Below are positions 17,481-26,234 of a DNA stretch of 64,000 nucleotides, in pieces. The notes beneath the pieces are model-generated. The model was not told the origin of the DNA. It worked only from the letters and a program-made list of their open reading frames with translations, and ran no database searches. The translations under genes and the position numbers were made by a program. The stretch is from Polycladidibacter hongkongensis. Lineage in GTDB: Bacteria; Pseudomonadota; Alphaproteobacteria; Rhizobiales; Stappiaceae. Location of the stretch: assembly GCF_001561995.1 (NCBI RefSeq), contig NZ_LLWC01000026.1, forward strand, positions 186,001-250,000. Reading direction: 5' to 3'. How positions within the stretch are numbered: the stretch's first letter is position 1; every line of letters begins with the position of its first letter.

Positions 17481-20111
17481 ATGCGAAGCGAAGATGCTGG
17501 AATGATCTACTTGCGCGACTATCAACCGACCCCGTACGCGGTGGAGACGGTGCACCTGACATTCAAGTTAGCGCCAACCGCGACGCAGGTAATCTCCAAG
17601 TTGAAGTTGTCGCCACGCGCTGGGATCGCCGCTGGCGCGCCGCTGGAGCTTGATGGAGACGAGCTAGAATTTGTTAGCGCAAAGCTGAATGGCACCCCGC
17701 TTGCCGCTGATGCCTATGAGGTGAGTGCCGAGCGTTTTTGCCTGCTGGCGCCGCCTGCAGACCCGTTTGAGCTGGAAATCGAGACACGTCTAAACCCGCA
17801 GGACAACACCAAGTTAATGGGACTGTACCTTTCCAGCGGCAACTATTGCACCCAGTGTGAGGCGGAAGGTTTCCGCCGGATCACCTATTATTACGACCGG
17901 CCGGATGTGCTGGCCGTTTACACCACGCGCATTGAAGCGGATACAGCGCAGAAGTATTTGCTTGGCAACGGCAATCCGGTGGCTGAGGGCGCACTGGAAG
18001 ATGGCCGCCATTATGCTGAGTGGCATGATCCGCATCCAAAACCAGCCTATCTGTTTGCCCTTGTTGCCGGTGATCTGGAAGTGGTGAGTAAGCCTTTTAC
18101 CACCGCCTCTGGCCGGGATGTGGCCCTGAACATCTACGTAGAGAAAGGCAATGGCAGCAAGGCAGATTATGCCATGGATTGCCTGATCCGCTCTATGGTG
18201 TGGGATGAGAAGGTCTTTGGCCGCGAATATGATCTGGATGTGTTTAACATCGTCGCGGTTTCCGACTTCAATATGGGGGCGATGGAGAACAAAGGCCTCA
18301 ATATCTTCAACGACAAGTATGTGCTGGCCGATCCGAGTGTTGCGACCGATGCCGATTATGCAGGTATTGAAACAGTGATTGCGCATGAATATTTTCATAA
18401 TTGGACAGGCAATCGCATCACCTGCCGCGACTGGTTCCAGCTCTGTCTAAAAGAAGGGCTGACCGTTTACCGAGATCAGGAATTCTCTTCGGACGAGCGT
18501 TCGCGCGGGGTGAAACGGATTGAGGATGTGCGCTCGCTGATGGCGCGGCAGTTCCCCGAGGATGGCGGCCCGCTGGCACATCCCGTGCGCCCGGAGCAGT
18601 ACAAGGAAATCGACAATTTCTATACGGCGACTGTCTATCAAAAAGGCGCGGAGCTGGTGGGGATGATCCGCACGCTGCTTGGCCTTGAGGGCTTTCGCAA
18701 AGGGATGGACCTTTATTTTGATCGCCATGACGGCGATGCGGCGACCATTGAAGATTTCATTGCCTGTTTTGAAGAGGCTGGCGGGGTAGATTTGTCACAG
18801 TTTGCGCTGTGGTATAGCCAGTCCGGTACACCGGTAGTGCATTCCAAACGCACACAGGATGGCGCGGCGGGCACGCTGACTTTGCATTTTGAGCAAGAGC
18901 TGCCAGCAACTCCGGGGCAATCTGCCAAGAAGCCCATGCTGATTCCGATCCGCTTTGGCCTTATTGGGGCGAGTGGCGCTGAGCTCGTCCCAAGCAAGGT
19001 GGATGGCGCCAAGGTGGATGGCGATGTCATCTGGCTCAGCGAGACCCAGCAGGATGTAACCTTCCATGGCATTGAGGAAGAGGTTGTCACCTCGTTGTTG
19101 CGCGGTTTCTCCGCTCCTGTGATATTGAAAAGCGATCTGTGCGAGTTTGAAAAACTATTCTTGATGCAGCATGACAGCGACCACTTCAACCGCTGGCAGG
19201 CGGCGCAAGAGCAGGGTACTGATATTGTGCTGGCACTTGCGGCCGGAGAAGAGCTGGAGATCACCGAACCATTTATCAAAGCACTTGGTGTGGTGTTTGC
19301 CGATGAGACGCTGGAAGAGGCGTTCCGCGCCTTGATGCTGACCCTACCAAGTTATGGTGATCTACAACGTGCCAAAGGTACCGATGTTGATCCAGAGGCA
19401 ATCTACCAAGCTCGAAAAGCCCTCAGCAGCCGCATTGGCGCGCATCTGCAAGAGGAGTTGCGTGGCTATCACCAATTGCCACTGGCAGAGGCGGCGTTTG
19501 ACGCCAGTGCCGCGGCGGCTGGCAAGCGAGCTCTCAACAATCAAGCACTGCACTATCTGGCCGCTTGCGAAGTGGGCGGCGGCGCGGCACTGGCGAAACA
19601 GCAATTTGATCTGGCACGCAATATGAGCGACCAAATTGCTGCGCTGCGGGCGCTGGTTCATGATGATTTGCCCGGTGCTGCCGAAGCGCTGGCCTCCTAC
19701 CGAGCCCAGCATAAGGACACGGCTCTTGCCATGGACAAGTGGTTTGTCGTGCAGGCCACAGCACCAGAGGGTAATCTGCTACAGGTGCTCGATACGCTTA
19801 CCAAGGATGAGGCATTCTCGTGGCGCAATCCCAACCGCGTCCGAGCTGTTGTAGACGCTTTTGCCTCTGGTAATCCCCGCCAGTTTAATGCCGAGGATGG
19901 CAGTGGCTATGCCTATCTTGCAAAAGTTGTGCTGGAGGTGGATGGCAGTAACCCGCAGCTAGCGGCACGCCTGCTCAACGCTTTCCGTTCTTGGAAGGTT
20001 TTAGAAGCAGATCGACGAGAGAAAGCCGAGTTAGCGCTTCGAAGCATCCTCGACGCAAAACAAGCCACTTCCATCAATATCCGCGACATCGCCGAACGCT
20101 GCCTACAGTAG
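17481..20111 (+). CDS. pepN: aminopeptidase N (M1 family metallopeptidase)
   Basis: An 876-residue zinc aminopeptidase that trims N-terminal residues from peptides in the cytosol. The substrate-anchoring motif GAMENKG is near residue 265. The zinc site HEYFHNW (HExxH) is near 301, with the second zinc Glu 18 residues on in KEGLTVYRDQEF. The length matches E. coli PepN (870). The C-terminal helical domain shows IRDIAERCL at the end. GGAGA at 17471-17475 sits 5 bp before the ATG at 17481; an ATG at 17469 is in frame but lacks a site. A perfect hairpin follows the stop. Confidence 0.95.
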   Translation: MRSEDAGMIYLRDYQPTPYAVETVHLTFKLAPTATQVISKLKLSPRAGIAAGAPLELDGDELEFVSAKLNGTPLAADAYEVSAERFCLLAPPADPFELEIETRLNPQDNTKLMGLYLSSGNYCTQCEAEGFRRITYYYDRPDVLAVYTTRIEADTAQKYLLGNGNPVAEGALEDGRHYAEWHDPHPKPAYLFALVAGDLEVVSKPFTTASGRDVALNIYVEKGNGSKADYAMDCLIRSMVWDEKVFGREYDLDVFNIVAVSDFNMGAMENKGLNIFNDKYVLADPSVATDADYAGIETVIAHEYFHNWTGNRITCRDWFQLCLKEGLTVYRDQEFSSDERSRGVKRIEDVRSLMARQFPEDGGPLAHPVRPEQYKEIDNFYTATVYQKGAELVGMIRTLLGLEGFRKGMDLYFDRHDGDAATIEDFIACFEEAGGVDLSQFALWYSQSGTPVVHSKRTQDGAAGTLTLHFEQELPATPGQSAKKPMLIPIRFGLIGASGAELVPSKVDGAKVDGDVIWLSETQQDVTFHGIEEEVVTSLLRGFSAPVILKSDLCEFEKLFLMQHDSDHFNRWQAAQEQGTDIVLALAAGEELEITEPFIKALGVVFADETLEEAFRALMLTLPSYGDLQRAKGTDVDPEAIYQARKALSSRIGAHLQEELRGYHQLPLAEAAFDASAAAAGKRALNNQALHYLAACEVGGGAALAKQQFDLARNMSDQIAALRALVHDDLPGAAEALASYRAQHKDTALAMDKWFVVQATAPEGNLLQVLDTLTKDEAFSWRNPNRVRAVVDAFASGNPRQFNAEDGSGYAYLAKVVLEVDGSNPQLAARLLNAFRSWKVLEADRREKAELALRSILDAKQATSINIRDIAERCLQ

Positions 20112-20136
20112 CTTGTCAAGACCTAAAAACCCAAGG

Positions 20137-20229
20137 GATTCAATGGCGAATAATGATTCGCCATTGAACACATATTTTACCTTTGGCACTGGACAAACTG
20201 ATTCGTATCGATTCAAATGTAGGTGATTC
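20137..20229. promoter_or_regulatory. cluster of five GATTC (GANTC) sites upstream of the PleC-like kinase
   Basis: GATTC occurs at 20137, 20155, 20200, 20210 and 20225, five copies in 93 bp just before the kinase start at 20286. GANTC is the target of the cell-cycle-regulated CcrM methyltransferase in most alphaproteobacteria, and methylation in promoters alters transcription there. I infer possible methylation-dependent control of the kinase gene. Confidence 0.5.
20139..20168 (+). terminator. perfect 12-bp hairpin after pepN
   Basis: TTCAATGGCGAA at 20139-20150 is followed by a 6-base loop and its exact complement TTCGCCATTGAA at 20157-20168. It lies 28 bp past the pepN stop. The downstream tract is T-rich (ATATTTTACC) but not a clean T run, so it may be a terminator, an mRNA 3' stabiliser, or an operator for the next gene. 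Confidence 0.55.
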
Positions 20230-20285
20230 GAGGCACAGTCTTCGATGGATTTGCGGCGGAATTCTTTACATTTCAGGGGGCACAC

Positions 20286-22652
20286 ATGGCACGAGCCTTT
20301 GCGGGGGGCGCGTCCACGGGGCGATTCTCGAACCTAACCAGAGCAGCCAGTGAAAAGCTGGGTCAAAGCGAGGCTTTGACCGGCCATATCAAGCTGCTTG
20401 CCGAGCCGACCTACCGTCGGCTGGTTCGCAATGAGCCCTTCCTACGAAAACTCATCCCAACCCTGTGCCTCGTTTTCATCGCATTTTTAGCGATTTATCG
20501 CAGCGCGGAACTTAGCTTTGGCTATGACAGAGTTGTCCGCAAAGCGCATGATGATTTGTCTTTGATAGCGGCCACCTTGAATGCCCGTTTGAGCACAGGT
20601 GCGCATGAAAGCAGCGCTGCACTAAATGCCGAGCTGCAAAGCGCATTATCGGAGGCCCTGCCGCCGCGGGCAACCAGTGAGGGCCGACAAATCTACCTCA
20701 CCAACCGCCAAGGCACTATTGTGTCGAGTGTCCCCGCTGCACCACAGGTTGAAGGTTTGCCAGTCACTTCCTTGGTTGGTAGCACCCAGCCAATGACTTT
20801 CTTTGGCGCGCGCGCTGGTGTTCTCACCGTAAACGCGGGCAGCGACAAAGAAACCTATGCTACCGTCCATCATCTGGCGGACAAGCGTGGCATGGTTGTG
20901 GTAATGCAAAGTGCGTCGGACGCGCTTAGCAGCTGGCGCACGCAGCTTTCAGTCAATGTGACGATTTTCATCGGTACGCTGCTCATAATGCTGGTGCTGG
21001 TCTATTCCTTTTTTGCCCAAGCAACCCGTGCCCAACAGGCAGATAGGATTTATGCGGCAACACGTCACCGGATTGATGCTGCACTGAACCGCGGGCGCTG
21101 CGGGTTGTTTGACTGGGACTTGGCGCGGGGGCGCATTTTCTGGTCTGCCTCGCTCTATGAAATGCTTGGGCTTGAGGCACGCAACGAAATTCTCGGGTTC
21201 TCTGAGTTCTCGGCGCTCACCAACCCGGAAGACATCGACCTGTTCCGTCTGGCAGAACAGCTGCTGTCTTCTGATGACAAGATCGTCGACAAGCAGTTTC
21301 GCATGCGCCATGTGCAAGGGCACTGGGTGTGGCTGCGCATTCGCGGTGAGCTGCAATATGATGCCGGAACCCATGAAGCGCATCTGATCGGGATCGGCAT
21401 TGATGTAAGCGAGCAAAAGCAAATGGCCGAACGCTCGCGCACTGCCGACTTGCGCCTGCGTGACGCGATCGAGACCATATCCGAAGCATTTGTATTGTGG
21501 GATGCAGAAAACCGTCTCGTGCTGTGTAATTCCAACTACCGGGATCTTCATGCCCTGCCCGATCATGTAACCAAGTCCGGCACGCCGTACACCACGGTGA
21601 TGGCAGCGGCACGTAAGCCGATTGTTACCACCGAACCGACGATACGGGGCGAAGGCGAGACTTGGGACAGCTGCTACGAGGCGGAGCTGCAAGGCGGGCG
21701 CTGGATGCAGGTCTCTGAACGGCGCACCAAAGACGGTGGTTTTGTATCCGTTGGTACCGACATTACCGACCTAAAGCGGCAAGAAGAGAAATTGCTGGAT
21801 TCTGAAGCGCAATTGACCGCAACAGTGCTTGACCTGCGCCAATCCCGGCAAAAGCTGGAGCGCCAGGCGCAACAGCTTGTTGAACTTGCCGAAAAACACG
21901 CATCGGAGAAGAACCGCGCCGAAGACGCCAACAAGGCAAAGTCAGAGTTCCTCGCCAATATCTCGCACGAGCTGCGCACGCCGCTGAATGCCATCATCGG
22001 GTTCTCGGAGATTATGAACGAGGGCATGTTCGGGGATCTTGGCTGTGACAAATACCGCGAGTATTGCCGCGATATTCACGTGAGCGGAACTTACCTGCTT
22101 AATGTGATCAATGATATTCTCGATATGTCGAAGATCGAAGCGGGACGCATGGAGTTGGCGATCGAGAATGTACGGCTTGATGATGTGATTAGCGATGCCA
22201 CCCGCGTTGTTGCCAATGCAGCGGAGGAAAAAGGGATTCAGATCTCTTGCGATGATGTGAGTGCGGTGGAAGTGCAGGCGGATAAGCGGGCCTTGAAACA
22301 GATCATGCTCAACCTGCTTTCCAATGCTGTGAAGTTTACTCCTGAAAACGGGCGGGTGTGGATTCAGTCCCGGCAAACACTTGCGCATCAGGAGCTCTCG
22401 ATCTGCGACAATGGCATCGGGATTTCGCGTGAGGATATTGACCGCTTAGCCAAGCCGTTTGTGCAGGTGGAGAACCAGTTCACCAAGACGCATGAAGGCT
22501 CGGGGCTTGGGCTTGCCATTGCCCGCTCACTGGTGGAATTGCACGGCGGATCGATGTCGCTGGCGTCTAAACCGGGCAACGGCACAACGGTGACCATTCG
22601 TTTACCACGGGAGCCAGAAATTCGCTTTGTTGATAGTGATGAGTTGGCGTAG
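20286..22652 (+). CDS. pleC: PleC-like PAS sensor histidine kinase/phosphatase
   Basis: A 788-residue inner-membrane hybrid-free histidine kinase. There is a helix near residues 55-75, an extracytoplasmic stretch, a second helix near 225-245, then two PAS-like regions (~270-400 and ~400-505) and a coiled coil. The DHp box is FLANISHELRTPLNAIIGFSEIM with His near 561, followed by N box (NLLSNAVKF), G1 (DNGIGI) and G2 (GSGLGLAIARSL). The DHp segment with KYREYCRDIH and NDILDMSKIEAGR resembles rhizobial PleC, which acts on DivK to control cell-cycle and polarity; rhizobial pleC also lies beside glnE. ATG 20286 has CAGGGGGC upstream; a GTG at 20223 is an alternative. Its 3' end overlaps the convergent gene by 51 bp. 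Confidence 0.75.
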   Translation: MARAFAGGASTGRFSNLTRAASEKLGQSEALTGHIKLLAEPTYRRLVRNEPFLRKLIPTLCLVFIAFLAIYRSAELSFGYDRVVRKAHDDLSLIAATLNARLSTGAHESSAALNAELQSALSEALPPRATSEGRQIYLTNRQGTIVSSVPAAPQVEGLPVTSLVGSTQPMTFFGARAGVLTVNAGSDKETYATVHHLADKRGMVVVMQSASDALSSWRTQLSVNVTIFIGTLLIMLVLVYSFFAQATRAQQADRIYAATRHRIDAALNRGRCGLFDWDLARGRIFWSASLYEMLGLEARNEILGFSEFSALTNPEDIDLFRLAEQLLSSDDKIVDKQFRMRHVQGHWVWLRIRGELQYDAGTHEAHLIGIGIDVSEQKQMAERSRTADLRLRDAIETISEAFVLWDAENRLVLCNSNYRDLHALPDHVTKSGTPYTTVMAAARKPIVTTEPTIRGEGETWDSCYEAELQGGRWMQVSERRTKDGGFVSVGTDITDLKRQEEKLLDSEAQLTATVLDLRQSRQKLERQAQQLVELAEKHASEKNRAEDANKAKSEFLANISHELRTPLNAIIGFSEIMNEGMFGDLGCDKYREYCRDIHVSGTYLLNVINDILDMSKIEAGRMELAIENVRLDDVISDATRVVANAAEEKGIQISCDDVSAVEVQADKRALKQIMLNLLSNAVKFTPENGRVWIQSRQTLAHQELSICDNGIGISREDIDRLAKPFVQVENQFTKTHEGSGLGLAIARSLVELHGGSMSLASKPGNGTTVTIRLPREPEIRFVDSDELA

Positions 22653-23165
22653 CCCGAACGACTTGTAAAGAGATTTTGAAGCCTCGGTTGCACTGTCTGC
22701 GGGGCTTTCTTCACAGCTGGTTAGGTCCATAAGGGCATCGCTTGTCTTCTGACGGAAACTCTCCGGCATTTTAGAGAACTGCGAGACTTCCTGAACAACC
22801 TCGTCAACAACCTCTGCGCTGTGGGCTGCGACCTCGCAAGAATACTGTTGAGGCGTTCCTTCCGGGTGCTGCTCTTGCCATTTGGCAAAGTCTCGATGTT
22901 CAAAATAGCCTATAGCTGCGATGCCCACAAACGGAATTGCCGCCACGACGCGGCGCAAACGCGCTTTGGCCTTGGTTTTGGCGACAGCTTTGGCAATTGC
23001 TTTACGCTTGGCAAGGGTGGCGGAGGCTGCGCTTGCTGTCATGGTGGTGACCTGCGCGCTGAGCATAACGGTTTTAACCGCAAGACCTGCGGTGGTCACT
23101 GCCAAGGAGCTACAGAGCAGCAGCAAGAAAGTTGTTGTTCTTAAAAAGGCAAATATGCGTCTCAT
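22602..23165 (-). CDS. hypothetical membrane-anchored protein
   Basis: A 187-residue protein I do not recognise. An N-terminal hydrophobic segment (residues ~8-30) could be a signal anchor. It is followed by an Ala/Lys-rich basic stretch (KRKAIAKAVAKTKAKARLRR) and a second hydrophobic patch (VVAAIPFVGIAAIGYF). The rest is hydrophilic and acidic with two Cys. The ATG at 23165 begins just before the hydrophobic segment; an in-frame GTG at 23201 is possible. The last 51 bp lie antisense to the end of the PleC-like gene. It is 63 bp downstream of glnE on the same strand. Confidence 0.55.
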   Translation of the reverse strand: MRRIFAFLRTTTFLLLLCSSLAVTTAGLAVKTVMLSAQVTTMTASAASATLAKRKAIAKAVAKTKAKARLRRVVAAIPFVGIAAIGYFEHRDFAKWQEQHPEGTPQQYSCEVAAHSAEVVDEVVQEVSQFSKMPESFRQKTSDALMDLTSCEESPADSATEASKSLYKSFGLRQLITINKANFWLPW

Positions 23166-23228
23166 TAAATGTTTCCCAAAATCTATTGATCCCACTCGCA
23201 CTGACGCGCCGGGATAAATGTCGTTCAG

Positions 23229-26204
23229 CTATTTCGTCGGTGCTGCTTCCTTGTCAGGAACCACCTGCCCGATGAGGCGCTCAAACACCTGCCGCACCGC
23301 CTGCTGGTGCTCGCCAAGCAAGCTCGTCAAGCGATCGAACTGCGGCTCATTGCCAGCAACTTTAAGCAGCTCCAGTAGCCCTTTTGGCGCTTCCTCGGGG
23401 TTAAATGAACCGTCAACAGTCAATTTCAGCACTTGCACCAGATCACCATAAAGGTTCAGAGCCGGTATCAGTATATCTGCATCTGCCGCGCTGAGAACGC
23501 CAGCCTGCGCCGCTTTGCTGAGGGCATCATGGGTGCGCTGCGCCAACAGCTCGGGGGTTTTACCCGCATGGGCCAGCTGCAGGTACTGGGCGATAAACTC
23601 GATATCTACGAGACCGCCGGGGCTTTGCTTGATTTGCCATGGGGACGTGGTGGGCTTTTCCTTCTGGATGCGGCCACGCATATCGGCCACATCGGCGCGC
23701 AGCTTCTCTTGTTCACGTGATTTGCATAGGGCGTCACACAGCACAGCGTTGATGCGCTGGGTGAATTGCGGCGAGCTGCTTGCAAGCACGCGGGCACGGG
23801 TGAGCGCCATATGCTCCCATGTCCACGCTTCACTTTCCTGATAATCCGCAAAAGCGGCAAGGCGCGTGGCCAGAGGGCCGGAATTTCCCGATGGGCGCAG
23901 GCGCAAGTCGACCTCATATAAGATGCCTTCAGCGGTTGGCGCAGTAAGCGCGGTAACAAGGCGCTGGGTCAGGCGCGCATAATACTGGCTTGGAGCTAAT
24001 GGGCGGCGTCCATCTGAGGCGCTGACGTCCTCGGGGAAGTCATAGAGCAGGATGATATCCAGATCGGATGAGCAAGTGATTTCCCGCCCACCGAGCTTGC
24101 CCATGGCAAGAATGGCCAGTTCGCCGCCGGGCACCACCCCGTGGGCTTCACTGAGCTGGGCAGAGACTTGCGGCAGCAGTTCTTGCAACACCGCTTCAGC
24201 CAGCACGGCGAGGCTTTCACCCATCTGGCGGGCACTGATTACCCCGGTTAGCAAACGCAGGCCGAGCAGGAATTGCTGTTCCTGCACAAAGGCGCGGGCG
24301 CGGTCCAGAGCTTCCTCGTAGTAGGTTGCCTCGCCCAGTGTGACTTGTAGCGCGCCCACCAGCTGCTCGTTGCTTGGCACATCCCCAAAGAAGGCCGGAT
24401 CCAGCACCGCATCGAGCACATGCACACGCTTGCTCACGATCTTCGCCATCCGCGGCGCGGCGCCCATGACTGTGGCTAACAAATTCAGCAGGTGCGGATT
24501 GTTACGCAAGAGGCCAAACAGCTGTACCCCGGCAGGCAGGTTTGACAGGAACCTGTCAAAGGCAAACAGTGCGGCATCGGCATTTTCGGTTTTGGCGAGG
24601 GCAGCGAGCAGATCCGGCGTCATCTCGGTGAGCAGCTCGCGGGATTTCGTGGTGTGGCAAGCAGGATAACGCCCATAGTGCCAACCACGAATGATCTTAA
24701 TGGTATCAGAGGGACGCTGGAAGCCAAGACTACTTAAGGTCTCCAGTGTTTCGGGGTGGTCGTCATCGCCGGTAAACACCAGTGAGCCTAAATCGTTACC
24801 AAGTTCCGGTTCTTTTTCGAAGAGGCTGGCATAATGTCGTTGCACCGTCTCCAGTCGCTCTCGCAGATCTTGGGCAAAGTTTTCACGATCGGCGTAGCCC
24901 ATAAGGTGGTAGACACGCGCTAGCGCCTCCTCATCCTCTGGCAGTATATGGGTTTGTTCATCGTGCACCATTTGGATGCGGTGCTCAACATTGCGCAGGA
25001 AGATGTAGGCTTCCGTCAACTCATCACAAGCGGATTGGCTAATCCATTTGAATTCGACCAATGCCGCTAATGTCGGTAAGGTTTCGCGCAGGCGTAATTC
25101 GGGGTTACGCCCGCCTGCGATCAGCTGTTGGGTTTGAGTAAAAAACTCGACCTCGCGGATACCGCCGCGCCCGAGTTTGACATTGTGTCCGGCGACGCGG
25201 ATCTTGCCAAAGCCTTTGTGGGCATGAATCTGCCGCTTGATAGAGTGCACATCGGAGATTGCTGCAAAATCAAGATATTTGCGCCATATGAACGGGCGGA
25301 TTTCCTTTAAGAACTGTTCGCCAGCCTCAATATCTCCAGCACATGTGCGCGCCTTGATTAAGGCAGCGCGCTCCCAGTTTTGGCCCAAGCTCTCGTAATA
25401 GACCAACGCGGCAGGCACCGAGATCGCCAAGGGCGTGGCTCCGGGATCCGGGCGCAAGCGCAAATCGGTGCGGAACACATAGCCATCGCCAGTGCGGTCA
25501 CTCATCATCTTGATCAGGCGACGGGTCATGCGGACATATTCGACAGGCGCTTCCATTGGGTCTTTTAGGAGGCAGCGCTCTGGGTCATACAGCACGATCA
25601 GATCGATATCCGAGGAATAGTTCAATTCGCCCGCGCCATGCTTGCCCATGGCGAGAATGAAGAAGCCGCTGGCTTTTTCCGGTTCCTCTTCATCAAGCGG
25701 CGTGAATTTTCCCCGTCGTTGCAGATCGCGCAGGCAAAAGCGAATACAGGCATTTAGCGAGACATCGGCCAGCCTTGCCAGCGTTTCGGTGACCTGCAGG
25801 AGCGGGCTGGCTCCGGCGATATCCGCAAGCGCTGCTGCAAGCGCAATTTGCTGTTTGGCGCGGCGTAGCTCGCTTAGCAGTTCGGCCTCGGTTTGCGGGC
25901 GTAACTGCGCCACATGGGTCAGCACCTGATCGAAATAGGTTTGCGGTGTGCTGCCAAGGGCAGCTAGCAGATCCTGCGGGCAGCGGCGGGCAATTTGGCG
26001 CAAGAACGGCGCATTGGACATGACCCCGGCGAGGAAATCCGGTAAGGCAGGATTTTGGGCGCAGAGCGCATCGTATTGCTCTTGCAAATCCATATCACTT
26101 AGGCGCTCATGCAGCGCTGCCAGCGCCTCCTTGGCATCAAGCGGGCTTGATGGTGCTGGAATAACCTTCAAGGCGGTGACGAGGGGCTGCAACACGGCGT
26201 CCAT
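23229..26204 (-). CDS. glnE: bifunctional glutamine synthetase adenylyltransferase/deadenylase
   Basis: A 991-residue enzyme that adds AMP to, and removes it from, glutamine synthetase in response to PII, so controlling nitrogen assimilation. Two nucleotidyltransferase domains are visible. The N-terminal deadenylase has MGKHGAGELNYSSDIDLIVLYD near residue 185; the C-terminal adenylyltransferase has MGKLGGREITCSSDLDIILLYD near residue 700. Both keep the metal-binding DxD. Length and domain order are typical of GlnE. It lies 30 bp downstream of the two-component kinase, consistent with read-through from that unit. Confidence 0.95.
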   Translation of the reverse strand: MDAVLQPLVTALKVIPAPSSPLDAKEALAALHERLSDMDLQEQYDALCAQNPALPDFLAGVMSNAPFLRQIARRCPQDLLAALGSTPQTYFDQVLTHVAQLRPQTEAELLSELRRAKQQIALAAALADIAGASPLLQVTETLARLADVSLNACIRFCLRDLQRRGKFTPLDEEEPEKASGFFILAMGKHGAGELNYSSDIDLIVLYDPERCLLKDPMEAPVEYVRMTRRLIKMMSDRTGDGYVFRTDLRLRPDPGATPLAISVPAALVYYESLGQNWERAALIKARTCAGDIEAGEQFLKEIRPFIWRKYLDFAAISDVHSIKRQIHAHKGFGKIRVAGHNVKLGRGGIREVEFFTQTQQLIAGGRNPELRLRETLPTLAALVEFKWISQSACDELTEAYIFLRNVEHRIQMVHDEQTHILPEDEEALARVYHLMGYADRENFAQDLRERLETVQRHYASLFEKEPELGNDLGSLVFTGDDDHPETLETLSSLGFQRPSDTIKIIRGWHYGRYPACHTTKSRELLTEMTPDLLAALAKTENADAALFAFDRFLSNLPAGVQLFGLLRNNPHLLNLLATVMGAAPRMAKIVSKRVHVLDAVLDPAFFGDVPSNEQLVGALQVTLGEATYYEEALDRARAFVQEQQFLLGLRLLTGVISARQMGESLAVLAEAVLQELLPQVSAQLSEAHGVVPGGELAILAMGKLGGREITCSSDLDIILLYDFPEDVSASDGRRPLAPSQYYARLTQRLVTALTAPTAEGILYEVDLRLRPSGNSGPLATRLAAFADYQESEAWTWEHMALTRARVLASSSPQFTQRINAVLCDALCKSREQEKLRADVADMRGRIQKEKPTTSPWQIKQSPGGLVDIEFIAQYLQLAHAGKTPELLAQRTHDALSKAAQAGVLSAADADILIPALNLYGDLVQVLKLTVDGSFNPEEAPKGLLELLKVAGNEPQFDRLTSLLGEHQQAVRQVFERLIGQVVPDKEAAPTK

Positions 26205-26234
26205 GGGGCTTCCTAACTGATATATCGAGCGTAA

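Noticed and set aside
20223-20285. Upstream GTG start for the PleC-like kinase
   Set aside because: No ribosome site precedes GTG 20223, while CAGGGGGC precedes ATG 20286.
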